A stretch of 64,000 nucleotides of DNA from Pseudonectria foliicola (GCA_003693505.1 QUZD01000077.1:372001-436000), one strand, 5' to 3'; positions 12,057 to 24,370 are shown, counted from the stretch's first letter. Program-made: numbers and translations. The notes: a model not told the origin generated them from the letters alone.

Positions 12057-14435
12057 AGCCAAGAATGGCTCGGGAACGGAATGTAACAGCATTGCTACAA
12101 TTGATCAGCTGTCGAGCATCTGGGCGCGAGCTTATGGCAAATAAAATTTTTAGAACGACCACCTCGCCCACTAGATGTCTAGGCACTTACGGACCAGTGG
12201 TATGATGATTCTGGCGTGGACGCTGAATGCGCGTAGGAGTACGAATACCACCAATGGCCGCGAAATCATGGCAACGTCCTGATAGAACAGCCTAGAAGGC
12301 CTCTTTGTGGGTATTTGGGTATGAAGTGCCCTGCTGGGACGATAAGACGCTTGTGTGGATGCTAAAGATACGAAGGGGCATGGATCTTTGGAGTTGGAGT
12401 TGAAGACCTCGTCATCTAGCTCGACCGATGTAACCGTAGGATTGTTCTATGATGACTTAGCGTCGAAGGCAGAGCAGAAACAAGTACTATAGCAAACGTC
12501 ATGCCTAGCTTGCATGTCCACGACGCATGGTGTTGCAGTATCCTAGGCCTTTTATAATTGTACAATGGCGGAGCAGAGAGGTCTGAGGCAGTGGAGTGTG
12601 TAGTGTGAAACTTGACTTACTGTCTAGTCTAGTCGGTTGCTTGTGACGGTTGGAATGCAATTGTCTGGAATACCGGCACTCCGTGCGTATTATCCCGTAG
12701 TGACGGTGATCATGGAAGTGGTGTGCCGGGGTGGGGTTCGTCTAGCGGGATGGGGTGCTTTAAATAGAACAAGACGGCACCAAGGTGGCTAAGCCCCGAA
12801 GACAAGCCCAAGGCAAGGGGCTGGTGCTTTGCGGCCGATTGGCCTTTTTGTGTTTGGCTCGCTGGCGGGTTCTCGTATTCTAGGCAGACTAAAAAAGGGA
12901 CAATGGCAACCTGATATGATGTTGCGGCGCGGCCGGTGTACTGTAGCTGTGCCCTTGCATCGATTGATGGATTGGAGCAATTGCCAACATACACACTACG
13001 GAGTAATATGTACAGAGATAGGCAGGTAGGCAGGTGGCAGGTGGTATAGTAGTGTACGGATTAGAGCTGGCGTTGATTGGGATCCATGGGAAAGCACCTG
13101 TCAGTACAGAATACAGGGACAGATTACAGGTACAGATTACTGTAGGTACCTAGATATTCACAGATGTACATAGGTGCAGGGGAAGTCTCGGCAACATGGG
13201 TCTTGTAGGCCTGCTCTGCTTGCGAGGCTGGACGTGGTAGGGTCGATGGGAATCCCATATGCTACGGCATCATGGGTATCCTTGGGGATGGAGAAATGTC
13301 CGTATGGATATGCTGCATGCGCAACATATGCAGATTCTTCCATTGTACAGACTATAGCACACGACGATTGAAGGGGCAATGGTGAAGCACCTAAGCTGAG
13401 ACGGATTACGGGTTACGAGGTAGGGCTCGAGCTTCCGACCACTAGTGCGTCGGCTTTGCACTCACGGTTGCGCCGGAGGGCTATTGCCATGGTGCGTGCA
13501 GCAATCTGTACATGTCCCAGCCACCTGGTAGGTAAGGTACGGAGTGCTGTAGGACTTGCGTGCAATGTATAGCGGCAGCTCGTATGGCAATTAATTGCAC
13601 GGATATCTACGGACCATGGCGATGGCGATGGCGATGGCGACGGCGCGGCAGCAAGGCAGAGGGGTTGAAGGCATCAGACCCTGTCGGGGCTGGCATCGAC
13701 AATCTGAGAGAGCAAGACATGATTTGATGCCATGTATCCGTATATAGGCATGGATACCTATGGAGTACTGTAGGCAGACGGATGAATCTGCAATGAGCCG
13801 ACGTTGACGACAGCGCCAAGCCACGTTGTTAGTGCGTTGTCGAGATGGATCCAACGAGGTGCGCAAGCACTGCAAGTTAAGTTGCGCTGTGGATTGCGGT
13901 TGGCGGCGTTGTGCAATCTCGGCTCCCTTGCCGCATCGCCACGCACAAGCTGGCATTGGCATACTGCAACCTGTCTGCACAGCAAGTCAGGTCAGGTAGT
14001 ACTATGTACGTATGCGTACAAAGAGTACTGTAGAATCATCATCCGTTGTCTTTGTGAGTGAGTAAACGGGATATGGGCATATCATGGGATGAAATGGAGA
14101 AAGCTTCAAGTTGGAGAACATGTTGTGCCAGAGCTGTTGCTTGTTGATTGACCATTAGAGGCCAGGTGGGTACTGTAGGTACCTAGGTACCTTAGGTATC
14201 TACATACCAGGTAAGGCACATGGATGCATGTCTTGGGCAGCGCCGCAAGCATGACGTGTAGTGTGGTACTAAGTACCCATGTATCGTGGATCTCCTTTAC
14301 ATACGTTCAACCAGGTGCTTACTGTAGCTTGCTGTAGAGAGATCTAGAGGGAGTCGTCAAGTAGTGCATCATGCCAGTGGCCCAAGTCATCTCACGTTAC
14401 GGTCGTGCTCTGGGCGTTGCCCTGCAGAGCTAGGA

Positions 14436-14470
14436 GTCGTCAGTCGTCAGTCGTCAGTCGTCAGTCGTTA
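14436..14470. repeat. 7-bp tandem repeat, unit GTCGTCA
   Basis: Four perfect copies and a fifth ending TTA, followed by looser related sequence to about 14,490. Intergenic. Confidence 0.85.
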
Positions 14471-14882
14471 GACGTTAATCGTCAGTCAGACGGGCATGTG
14501 GATGTGGATGTGCATGCATCTACTGTACTGTAGGTAGGTGGGTAGGTACCTGGTAGTTGGAGGCCAGACCAGGTCAGGGCACGACCAGGATGCATGTGCC
14601 TTGAAGATGTTCCAATCCCAATCCCATACCAAGTCTGACCCAAGCACAAATGGGCATCCAGATGGCAATGCTAGAGATGTGACCCATCGACTCATCCAGT
14701 GGATTGCCTAAACAATTGGCGCCAGCGAGCCAACTTGGCAGCTTGTCCCGGTCCAAGGGTGCAGCGCAGCAGCGTGAGCAGTAGATAGTTGAAGTGAGGC
14801 TTGTGAGGGAGAGGGACGGGAGTTGAGTTTGAGTGGGTGGGCGCCCAGGCCCAGGCCCATGCGCTCGCTAGCTGGCAACTAC

Positions 14883-14905
14883 TACTGTACCTACAAAGTA
14901 CAGTA
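14883..14905. repeat. Perfect 8-bp inverted repeat with 7-base loop
   Basis: TACTGTAC, loop CTACAAA, then GTACAGTA: a small perfect hairpin followed at once by another CTGTAG. It is one member of a family of TACTGTA-rich palindromes seen across the intergenic DNA. Confidence 0.7.
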
Positions 14906-15520
14906 CTGTAGAGCAGAAGAAAAGAGAGAGAGGGAGAGACAGAGAGAGAAAGAGAGAGAGAGAGCTCGGAGAGGTACAGCTACAGACAGCTCCCCTCCTT
15001 GCTGCAGGTCAGCAATAGCAATCTGCCTGGCTCAGAGCTCGTATCTCGACTTTTCCCAAGTCTCGTCCCTCCAGTACACATCCACACCATCTTTCTTCTT
15101 CTTCTCTTTCCCATCCCCATCCCCATCCCCATCCCCTCCCCTTCCCTTCCCTTCCCATCCCATCCCTCGTTCCTCCGTCTTGGCCGCCCCAACAACCACC
15201 AAAACACGCGGCCGTTTTTAATTCTTCCCTAGACCTCTTTGCCGGCTCCGCCTCCAGTTCTCTCGCTGCCTTACTTAGCCTTTGTCTCATTTTCTGCACT
15301 GCACCTGTCACTGCTGCCAGCTTAATCCCCAGTTAACCCATCGCTCATCTTATCGTCGTCGTCATCCGAAGCTATTCCCAACTAGCCTCCTTTACGAAAC
15401 ACCATTCGCCCTTCTCTGGCCGCCCTCCCGACATTCCGACTCCCACCTTCCGCTCTTCGTCCCGCCACCCAGACTCCAGACTCCCCATCTCCCCCCGACT
15501 TCGACCTGGTGCCCTCCATC

Positions 15521-15544
15521 ATGAACATCGACGTCGTTGCCTGA
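15521..15544 (+). promoter_or_regulatory. Possible upstream open reading frame in the TRP-like gene leader
   Basis: ATG plus six codons and TGA (MNIDVVA), 218 bases before the chosen main ATG. It matters only if transcription starts upstream of it, which the sequence does not show. Confidence 0.35.
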
Positions 15545-15761
15545 GCCCCGCGATCCTCCAACAACTCTTGGCTTCGGTCCCTCTGGCCCTGCTTTGCGCC
15601 GCTTCGAGACTTCCCAAATCCGAGCCATGCCCCTGGGCCCGGCCGGTGCTGTACCACGGCCTGGAAAGTCCGCCAAGAGCTTGTCGGCCACGCGACGACA
15701 TGCTGCTTCTTCGGCCTCTGCTCCCACTCCCACGACTCTCGCCAATACACACCCCGCCACG

Positions 15762-18700
15762 ATGTCACGACTCACGACGCGGTCAGCTCTCGCTCTTACC
15801 CTCTTCCTCTTTGCCTCGCTGGCCACCTCTCCCGTCTACGCAGTTCGAATTCCCTTCCAAAACTGCCTCCCCGACGACTACAGACTTAGTACGCCTCCCC
15901 TTCTTCAATTCGTGCCTGCCCATGTCGAGGCCTCCTTCGAAGCCGGCAACAAAAGCCACAACCTCCAGGTCACCGTCTGGGGGAACGTGACGGGATCCCA
16001 GGACAAGGCCCAGCTTCCTCCTCCCGGCGACTCACACTGGACCAAGGACGATGAGTTCAATGGCAAGATTGTCAAGACCGCCAACCCCAATACCAGCGGA
16101 GCCAAAGCTACGACTCTGATCCGTACCGTCAATTTCCTCACCTACAGACCCTTTGGCGACGTTGTCGACTTCTGCGACGATGCCTTGACCAACAGCTCAT
16201 GCCCCCTGTCTCCAGTCTTTGGCAACGTGTAAGTTTTGCCATTTTCACACGCAATGCACGAGCGGCTCTGAAACACATGACTGACTGAACGGTTTGCCAA
16301 ACATGATTAGTTCGTCCCCCTTCGATCTTCCTTCCTTCAACATATCGCACGAATTCGGCTCGTCGTATTCCTTCGCTTCTCTTCAGTCCACTTTGCAGCT
16401 CGTATACGGCGACCTCCAGGCCACCCACATTGCCTGTGTCTCCGCCACCATCACACCAGATCTCGGCAGAGACCTCACTTGGGTCCTCAGGTTTCTTCCG
16501 TTGATTGTATTACTGTTCACGGGTGTTGCCGTCATCTTCGGAGCAGTGTTTAGCCCGTGGGGCTCCACCGACATCTTCCACTGGACATCCAACTACGGGC
16601 GCGACGTAGATCTGCTGAGGCTGGTTACCCCGGGCTTTGGAGACTGCCTCCAGTACATTCAGTTCGTCGCCTTGACGGGCGGTCTTACGCTCGACTATCC
16701 TGGCTTCTACCAGCCCATTGTCAGTCAGATGTCATGGTCTACGCTCATGTTCAACGAAAGTCTTGTCGCAGATGCCCCACACTGGGACTCCCTTATCGAC
16801 GGAATCTATGTCACCGACGCCAAGTATGGACTCGAGAGGCTTGGCCAGCTGGTTGGAATGACCGAGACTCGGGATTACTGGGCTGGCATGATGGTCTGGC
16901 TGGCCGTCAGCATCGGCGCAGTCTTTGCCCTCATCCAAGCCGGCTTCCTTGTTCAGTGGCTGTGCCGGCGTCTCATGAACACCCCCGAGGAAGACTTGCG
17001 CTCCAAGAATATTCCCTTCTCCATTGGCAACGTCGTCCGTCTCGTCTTCCACTACTTCCTGCTGCCCATCGTGGCTCTTTCATGCTTCCAGCTGGTCGTT
17101 GCCAGCAAAGCGCCCGCTTACATTCTTGCCTTGACTGTCATTATCCTCGTCATGATTCTTCTGGCTGCGTGCTGGATCTCCTACATCATCATCATTACAC
17201 GCCCCAAGTCAGTTCTCTACGACGACCTGCCAACGGTGCTGCAGTATGGTCCCCTATATAACACCTTTGCTGACGAGGCAGCGGCCTTTGCCGTTATCCC
17301 GTTCCTCATTACCTTTATCCGAGGTATCGCGATTGGTGCAGTACAGCCGAGCGGCATTGCACAAGTGGTACTGCTCGCCATTTGCGAGGTCATCCAAATA
17401 CTTACTCTTCATGCTTTCCGCCCATTCTCGGTCAAGACTTCGATGAATGCATACCACACTCTGTTCTGCGCGCTGCGGCTCATATCTATCATGATGATGG
17501 TGGCCTTCGTGCCCACACTTGGCGTCACAGAGGGCCAGAAGGGATGGATTGGATATGTCATTCTGGGTATCCACGGCGCCGCCCTCCTACTCGGTTTCCT
17601 CTTGAATGCACTGCAGACCATGATCGAGGTTGGAGCGCGCATGCTGGGCGCAGGTGGCGATGATGCTCGCGGGCTGACTAGGGGAGGCCTGTCCAAGATC
17701 TTTGGAATGCGGCAGCTGTCACGACGGGTGACACCCCGCACCGGCGGACCATCACGAGCGAGCGTACTGTCGACATCGGCCATGCTGGACGCCGAAGACG
17801 GGGCCAGGTCGGGCTATGCCATGCCCAGCGGCAGGCTGCGAAGCGAGTCCGGCGCCAGCCTAGGCGGGATGCTGATGAACAACAGACATCGCAGTAGCTC
17901 GGCCATGGACAGCATCGACCTCTACGGCATGCCGCGCAACTTGGATAGCGGAAGTACGTATATGCCGGACACGCCAGGCGAGGCCAGCACATACTCGTAC
18001 CTCCCTTCGCCTACCGCCGCACGGCATCATCCGTCCATTTCCGTCGACACGGCCGATCCTTACTATCGACCTCCACGACGACGTCGCGATACCTTGAGCG
18101 AGTCACCGACCGACCGCCAGCGAGACTCCGTCGTCCCCGACACGGCAAAGCAAGTCGGTGTCATGCTGGGCGATCCCGGCGAGATGGGCGCCGACATCTC
18201 TCGAGGTGCAACGCCTGCCCCGCATCCGGCCGGGCACTCCCAAGTCAGCATCCCGCCCAATCGACCGGACTACGCCACCCGCGAGGTCGACTTTTACTAC
18301 GGGGTGCGCGGCCCTGCGCTCAACTCGGATGCGCCAGGACGAAGACTAGGTACTGGGCCTGCAGACCCCACGGGTCCTGTGGCAACCGCAACGGGCTGGT
18401 TCCGGTCCTTGTTGGGCGGTAAGACGAAGGAAAAGGGCAAGGGCTTCGAGGTCGTGAGAAGCGCGCGGATGCCGCCCGCAATGATGGCGAGGAACGGTGG
18501 CGAGTCACCACCCGAGGGGATTCCTGTCGCGATGGGTGTCTTGAGGAATGGCCCCATTGATTCTGATGATGAGGATGAGCCGCAAACGAAGCGCCCCTCC
18601 AGACACTCGTCGACACGCTCCCCCAGACCTCAGGAGGGCAATTTGCTCGACGACAATGGCGACCCCAACTCGGAACCGGACAGTCCTACCGTGGAACGAC

Positions 18701-19230
18701 GGCCTCTGGCCTTTGACGACGCGGCTACCCCGCAAGAGCCAACCAGAGCCTTGTCGAAGAAGTCTGTCAATACGGTGCTTCGCGAGGCCGAGCGCTTCGA
18801 GCCTCCCGATATTCCGCGGAAGAGCTCTAAGCGAAACTCTGCCCTCCTCGAGCTTGCTCAAGCGCAGACTCACGCACAGTCGCAGGCGCCAACTCTCGAT
18901 GTCAATGTTCCATCATCAGAGCTGACCTTTGACAGCCAGATGCGCACCGGTGAAGCCGTTAGCCGTGCATCAAGCCATCGAGCAACCCAGTCAGCTGCGC
19001 CACGTCTTCCCTTTGAGCGCACTGGGTCAACCCGGCAACCGTCGTCCAAGTCTTCAATGGACTACTCCAACCAGGCTGACCTCCAAGGGGGACGTGATGA
19101 GCGGCCAGCTAGCTTTGGCATGGTGTCCCATCACGAAATCAGCCGCATCGACCCTCTTCACCACGAGCTTGACCTCCTAGGCAGCTCTGCCGAGCTGGTG
19201 GATGAGCCCCCTTCGAGGCCGCGTACCTGA
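15762..19230 (+). CDS. TRP-like / Flc-family membrane channel with ML-like lumenal domain, two exons, 1128 aa
   Basis: Exon 1 is 15,762-16,228 and exon 2 is 16,311-19,230; the 82-bp intron has GTAAGT, a CTGACTGA branch region and a TTAG acceptor. The chosen ATG gives a clear signal peptide (SALALTLFLFASLATSPVYA). Next comes a lumenal or extracellular domain (about residues 30-200) with spaced cysteines and N-glycosylation sites, then about nine membrane helices (about 212-600), then a disordered Ser/Pro-rich cytosolic tail of over 500 residues. This order is that of the fungal TRP/Flc/Pkd2 group, linked in yeasts and Neurospora to calcium homeostasis, FAD transport into the ER and cell-wall integrity. 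Which subfamily member this is cannot be settled by eye. An in-frame ATG at 15,627 would add 45 basic and Ser/Ala-rich residues ahead of the signal peptide; I judge it less likely. Confidence 0.9.
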
Positions 19231-20095
19231 GCCCTTGGGTCATTGAATCCACTGGACAACATCCATCTATATGGCTGTGAATTGTGCCAGCGTTTGACTG
19301 TGATGGCGGCAGCAAAGCTCTTTCAGCACTGCGATGCTGTTTCACCCAGATAATCTCGGTCCATCCTAAGGGGTCCTCATACCGCCCACACCGCGTAGAT
19401 TAAGTCCACATGCTTTGTTTGTGGCTTCTACCGAACTCTGAAACACCTCGTACGAGGGACCTGTTTACATTCTCTTTTTTTTCTATCCTTTAATTGGGGG
19501 AGGGGGTTTCTTTGCCTTTGCTGCTTTTTGGAGTTTTTGAAATTGTTCACACTAGCGTCGGCGCATAGAAAAACGGGCAAAGCAAGGCATGGGAAAAGAT
19601 GGATGGGCGGCACAAGAGATGCAAAAGCTCAGAGTGGTTTGCGGCTCGGCTGCGCAAAGCTACCTTTGTTTGTTTGTTGGTTCATGAGTAAGGAGGGATC
19701 TGCATGGGGAGAAACCCTTTCTTTTGTCTTGCTAATCAAGCTCTACGTAGCGACAGCAGAGGGATCATGTATGTGTAGGCGATTTTGATACTACAGCTGC
19801 TGCGGCGGCAATGACTATGCATTCTTCTTGTCTTGATCAGATCATGACATTTGTGTGTGTGTGACTATGGCCAATGGTCTTTGGCCAGCTTGGGTCTCCC
19901 ATCCCACTTGTTGTGAGCAACTACAAAATGTCCTGAAGCGTGCCACACTTGGTTGAGGCTCGCTGCATCGTCTGCAAATCCTGCGTCCTGCGATGCATCG
20001 GGGGTATCACCATCATCCATCCATCCATCCATCCATCCATCCATCCATCCATCCACGCGCCCTCTTCAGCGTCAACGGCAGACCCGCTCCCCCTT
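19231..20095. other. Convergent 3' intergenic region
   Basis: Lies between the TRP-like gene (+) and REX1 (-). It has T-rich runs suited to 3' ends and a CATC microsatellite close to the REX1 stop. No gene seen. Confidence 0.6.
20014..20055. repeat. CATC tetranucleotide microsatellite
   Basis: About ten near-perfect CATC units just beyond the REX1 stop codon, within its probable 3' untranslated region. Confidence 0.85.
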
Positions 20096-22288
20096 TCACT
20101 TGACGGTGACGAAGCCGATGCCAGAACGGGCTCTCCGGGCGGCGGCCTTGAGCGCCTGCTCCTCGACGTCGGTCCACTTGACGCTGAGCTCGTCCCACTT
20201 GCGGCCGGGCGTGTTGTACTCCTTGCGCCACTGGGCCTGCATCTGCTGCAGGCGGGCCATCTCGCGGGGGTCGCCGGAGCCGCTGTAGAGGATGAAGCCG
20301 GTGCAGGGCGGGAGGGCGGCGTGGACCCGGACAATGCGGTCCGTCAGACGGGCCAGCGCCTGCTGCAGCGGCGAGCCGGCGGCGGGGGCCTCTTGACCGT
20401 CCGAGTCCGGGGGCGGGCCGCCGTCGCTGTTGCTGTGGCTGTCGACGCGGTTGCGGTTCCACCAGCCCTGGAGCGCCTCGAGCTCGCGCATGCGGGCCCA
20501 GACAAAGTCGACGCCGCCGGCGCGGATCTCGAGCCCGTCCGGGTCGCCCTGGGCGGCGCGGACGACGTTGCGGACGACGTCGTCGTCGGTCCTGCAGCCG
20601 AGCTGGTACGTGGCGCCGGCGCCGGCGCCCTTGGACGGGTCGCCCCAGTCGACGGCGGCGCTCGTCTTGCCGACCTCGACGCCGCCGAGGGCCGCGTCGC
20701 CGCCCTGGGCCTTGTAGGCGGTGCCGGCGCGGGCGAGGCGGCGGAAGAGGTTCTCGCCCTGGGCGTCCGAGGTGCCCCAGGCCTTGCCCTTTTCGCACTT
20801 TTGCTTGACCAGGTCGAGGCACGTCTTGGCGTCCTCGATGCTGTTGTGCCCGCTGGCGCCGCCCTTCTGGATCTCGCGCGACAGGTACTTTTGCGCGAGC
20901 CACTTGAGCGACGACTTGAGCGGGGGGCCGCGGGGGTGCGGGTAGATGATGGAGGTGTCGACGATGAAGGGGTGGGCAATCTGCAGGGCCTTGGTGTCGG
21001 ACTCGAGCGAGTGGCCGACGAGGATGGTGCGCGGGTGGAGCAGCTCGAGCAGCTTGGCCTGGATGTCGCGGAGCGTCGTGGTGACGGGGGCGAGCATCTC
21101 CTCGGTGATGCCCGAGTACTGGGTGACGTAGTCGGTGATGGGCTTGTCGGGCTTGACGAGCTCGTCGAGCACAACCTCGCCGGTCCAGTCGACGATGCTG
21201 ATGCGGGTGAGGGAAAACTCGCTGTCGCCCGTCATGCACATCTCGCAGTCCAGGGCCAGGACGTCACGGCCAGCCGTGACGCTGCCTTGCTGGATCTCCA
21301 TCTCGGGAATCTCGCCGTCCTCGAGCCTGTCCACCTTTGTGACGACCCAGCCCTCGGGGGCGACGAACTGCTCTCGCCTCGGGCCGTCCTCGAGGAGGGC
21401 CGGGTGGACGAGGTAGCCGTTGTCGGTGAGTTCGTCGACCGTCGCGAGGAACTCGGTGATGCGCGTCCTCTGGTTCTTCCACCCGGGGGCCTCTGTCGCG
21501 GGCTTGACGCCGCCCTTCTTGGCCGTCTTCTCCTTGGGGGCCGGTGCCGTGAGGAAGGCGGCCATGGGCGAGTGCATCTTGCCGTGCTTCTCGTCGCCCG
21601 GCGTCTTGACGGGCCATAGGTGCGGGAACATGTCGGCAAAGGGCTGCAGGACCTCGTGCAGCTGGTCCTTGTTCAGCGGCCGGGGATAATAGTCGTCCGG
21701 CGACGTGAGATGCGAGCTGCTCCCGCTGGAGGGTTCCCCGTTGCTGCTGTTGCCATTGTTGCTGTTGTACGTGTCCAGGTCGACGGAGCTCTTGAACATG
21801 GCCTCCTCCAGGCCGGGCACCATGATGGCCACAATCTTGCGAAAGGCGGGCCGGTGAGTGACGCCGATCCACTGGGGGCCAGGCCCGTCGGCAAAGATGT
21901 ACGTCACCAGGTCGCGCAGGTGGCTGAGGTTGATCTTGGACTGGAGGCGCGCATTGGGCGAGAAGGCGATGGAGGGATAGTTGCTCTTCCCAGGGCGCGG
22001 CGCCTTCTTGGCCTTTTTGGTCGGCCGCGAGACGACCTGCCACTCGCCCCCGCTGTCTTCGGCATCGTGAGGCGCCGTACGCTTGAGGCTACCGTCGCCA
22101 TGGCTCGTGGGTGTCTTGTCGCCGTCGCTTGCCGACATGCTGCGATCCTCGACGGCGAGCTGCTCCGGCTCGGCTGGCGGCTGGCGTGTGGTGTTTTGGC
22201 GAGGCTTGTCGCTGGATGCAAGGTCAAGCAGGGCGGCGAGAGTGGCCCCAGGATCGCGCTTCTCCTTTCCGCGGCTGTGTCTTCCCAT
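20096..22288 (-). CDS. REX1: RNA exonuclease of the REX1 (Rnh70) DEDDh family, single exon, 730 aa
   Basis: A 3'-5' RNA exonuclease expected in the nucleus, where yeast Rex1 trims 5S rRNA and tRNA 3' ends. The exonuclease domain starts at LALDCEM with catalytic Asp347 and Glu349. Exo II follows as GHSLESD, preceded by the DYVTQYSGITEEML segment, and Exo III is HNSIEDA with the catalytic His and Asp. The N-terminal 340 residues hold a basic stretch (RPTKKAKKAPR) that could be a nuclear signal, and weakly ordered sequence. The C-terminal 180 residues are charged and may be helical. The ATG at 22,288 starts MGRHSRGKEK. The very GC-rich third positions leave long open frames on the opposite strand, which are shadows. 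SET-MYND and SIL1 follow on the same strand upstream, with separate promoters. Confidence 0.92.
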   Translation of the reverse strand: MGRHSRGKEKRDPGATLAALLDLASSDKPRQNTTRQPPAEPEQLAVEDRSMSASDGDKTPTSHGDGSLKRTAPHDAEDSGGEWQVVSRPTKKAKKAPRPGKSNYPSIAFSPNARLQSKINLSHLRDLVTYIFADGPGPQWIGVTHRPAFRKIVAIMVPGLEEAMFKSSVDLDTYNSNNGNSSNGEPSSGSSSHLTSPDDYYPRPLNKDQLHEVLQPFADMFPHLWPVKTPGDEKHGKMHSPMAAFLTAPAPKEKTAKKGGVKPATEAPGWKNQRTRITEFLATVDELTDNGYLVHPALLEDGPRREQFVAPEGWVVTKVDRLEDGEIPEMEIQQGSVTAGRDVLALDCEMCMTGDSEFSLTRISIVDWTGEVVLDELVKPDKPITDYVTQYSGITEEMLAPVTTTLRDIQAKLLELLHPRTILVGHSLESDTKALQIAHPFIVDTSIIYPHPRGPPLKSSLKWLAQKYLSREIQKGGASGHNSIEDAKTCLDLVKQKCEKGKAWGTSDAQGENLFRRLARAGTAYKAQGGDAALGGVEVGKTSAAVDWGDPSKGAGAGATYQLGCRTDDDVVRNVVRAAQGDPDGLEIRAGGVDFVWARMRELEALQGWWNRNRVDSHSNSDGGPPPDSDGQEAPAAGSPLQQALARLTDRIVRVHAALPPCTGFILYSGSGDPREMARLQQMQAQWRKEYNTPGRKWDELSVKWTDVEEQALKAAARRARSGIGFVTVK

Positions 22289-22680
22289 GACAGCTGGGAA
22301 AGCTGGTCGAGTCGAGGTGCGGATGGGAAATACGCCGTGTTGCAGGCGTCAAGTTGGAATGCAGTCCAGCGAAAACTTCCCAGAAAAGAAAGCCGGTACG
22401 TAGATATATATTCGTATGTACCATGTACTATGTACTACAGACTAGGAGAACCCTTGCCTTCAGACGGCGGGGCCGGGGAAGCTGTTAGCGCGGCTTGGCG
22501 GCTGTTGGCCAATACGTACTGAATGACTAGGTAGGTAGGTAGGTACCTACTGTATCCGCATGAGAAAGGATGATGAAGACAGCAAGTACGGATAGTAGCA
22601 AAGAAATGACAAAGATGAGTGCACATACACATTGCAGTAGGAATAATTGCCGGGTTCATTTTCTCCAAGAAAAACCAGCC
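22289..22680. other. Intergenic region between REX1 and the SET-MYND gene
   Basis: 392 bp holding the REX1 promoter and the 3' end of the SET-MYND gene. A GGTA tetranucleotide run (GGTAGGTAGGTAGGTACC) lies near 22,531-22,550. Confidence 0.5.
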
Positions 22681-24370
22681 CTAGATGCCAAACTCGCCTC
22701 GCCAAATCTCCTTGCCCAGACCGGCCAAGGCATCGACCTGCTTCACCACGGCGAAATCGAAAAACGCCCGCGACTGATCACTCTCCGGATCCTGTTTCCA
22801 AGCATTGATGAGGGAGAGCTCTTGCTCCCTCCCCGGCAGACCATCTATCTCATCCAGCATTTCTTTGGCAGCAACAGAGAGCTCCCACTCCGCGGCACAG
22901 CCTACAGGACTCGTCTGCAGCACCATGAGCAGAAGCATCTGGCACAGCGAAACCTGGTCAATGTCCCGGAGAGTGTCCACGGCTTTCTGGCCAACCGAGC
23001 CCTTGGATCTCAGTGCGCCGACCGAGTTGTTCCACGCAGCCGTGTCGGCCGCCGTGTTGGAGAGCAGTTTTCCAATCACAAAGAGACCCTTGGCTCGGAC
23101 CGGATGAAAGGGTGCCACGAATCGGTAGGGATCGCACGCCGTTGCGACGAGACACGCAATCGCCAGCGCGTAAGCAAAGTTGCCCTCCTCGGCGTGGTGT
23201 ATTGACATCTCGGACAGCACCCGGGGCAACGGTTCCACGGCCCAGAGCTCGTTGCTGGCCAACTGCCGGGACAGTCTGTCGGGAAGGCTGGATGTTGGCT
23301 CAGAGCCCACTACTCTCGCTGCGTCCTCGCTGTATTCTCTAACAAGGTTCATCTTCCTGGCATCGGTTGTGGCTGGATGCTGACAAAGGCTGGCCAGGTC
23401 GGGCACGAGCCCTCGTCGATTCAGGTCGACTATTGGTGAGATGCGGCAAGCTTGGTAGACGTTGAGACCCTGGTCGCATCGGCGACAGCGGCAGATGAAG
23501 TTGTAAGAAGACAGGGCGTCTTGTCTCTTGGCAAGTGGCCATGTATAGTCTGGCACCCATGTGAGAGATGGACCCCTCGAAAGGGACTTGGCAGACGTAC
23601 CTGTGTAGGATATCTCAATCTCGTCGCCTGCTTGAATCGGCGACTCGGCCCTCAAGACGGCTTTTCTACCAACAAACTGCACCATGGCGTTGGGGAGGCA
23701 GGAATGGTTGACCATGGCGAGCGTTGGCTCGAGAAAGAGGCCAACTTGGTCGAGGTCGGCGTCGTACCTATGAAAGGCATTCGTCTGGATCTGGAGAGCC
23801 ATTGTGAGCCTGGGCTTGATCCGACCACTCGGTGTCTTTCCATCACGATACCTTGCACAAGAGGCCAATGGCCCGCTTGATGTCGTCTTGCGTCGTCCCC
23901 GCCTTGGCGTACGCACTCGCGCCCATGGCCATCATCTCCATGTCTCCCCACCGCTCCCCCCGCCTCCAAGCCTCGACATGGCCCTCGAGCCCATCCAGGC
24001 CGGCGGCGATACTCGGCTTCAGCAGCGCCTGCACGACGGCCCGCACCGGCGTCGGCAGGCCCGGCCGCCCCTCGTCCGAGACCCGCTGCAGCGTCCGGCA
24101 CTCCTTGGAGTGGACGTCCTTCCAGGCGGCGCCCTGGCAGGCCGCGTCGCAGTAGGCTGCTGCGTGGCATCGTGAGCACGCACGTGGCGTGCCCGGGCGA
24201 AGGCAGTACGAGCAGACGGACAGGGCGCGAGAGAGCGTGGGGAGGAGCAGGAGAGGCGTAAAGGGAAATACTGTAGCGCCGGGAGAAAAGGCCTGGGTTG
24301 CGTAGAGGGCGCGGCCTTTGGTGGGGTGTGGCCGGATTTCAATGCCCGGCATGCTCGCTGGTGAGGGCAT
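22681..24370 (-). CDS. SET and MYND domain protein (SMYD-like lysine methyltransferase), three exons, 525 aa
   Basis: Exons 24,370-23,852, 23,790-23,601 and 23,549-22,681, with introns of 61 bp (GTATCG...CTCCAG) and 51 bp (GTACGT...GCCAG). The second intron is a multiple of three with no stop; removing it restores the SET motif ISYTDYTWP. Order: first half of SET from residue 9 (GIEIRPHPTKGRALYAT), complete MYND zinc finger 53-91 (CxxC...CxxC...YCxxxCQ...H...C), helical linker, then the SET core with NHSC (201-204) and the EIEISYTDY tyrosine. A Cys-rich post-SET (ICRCRRCD) and an alpha-helical C-terminus end the protein. This is the architecture of SMYD proteins and yeast Set5. Substrate unknown: histone or non-histone lysines are both possible. 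Confidence 0.9.

Larger units (their letters stand above)
12057..15761. other. Intergenic region, 3.7 kb, no supportable gene
   Basis: Open frames are short and lack coding character. It holds copies of TACGGAGTA (12,997) and TACAGATTAC (13,131), a GTCGTCA array (14,436), TACTGTAC hairpins (near 14,890), a GA-rich run (about 14,920-14,965) and a CCCCAT run (about 15,105-15,160). From about 15.0 kb the plus strand is CT-rich and probably contains the promoter and leader of the TRP-like gene, including one short upstream frame. Confidence 0.6.

Noticed and set aside
20013..21239. 408-codon minus-strand frame rich in Arg/Pro/His inside REX1
   Set aside because: An out-of-frame shadow of the GC-rich REX1 coding sequence; composition is that of a shifted frame.
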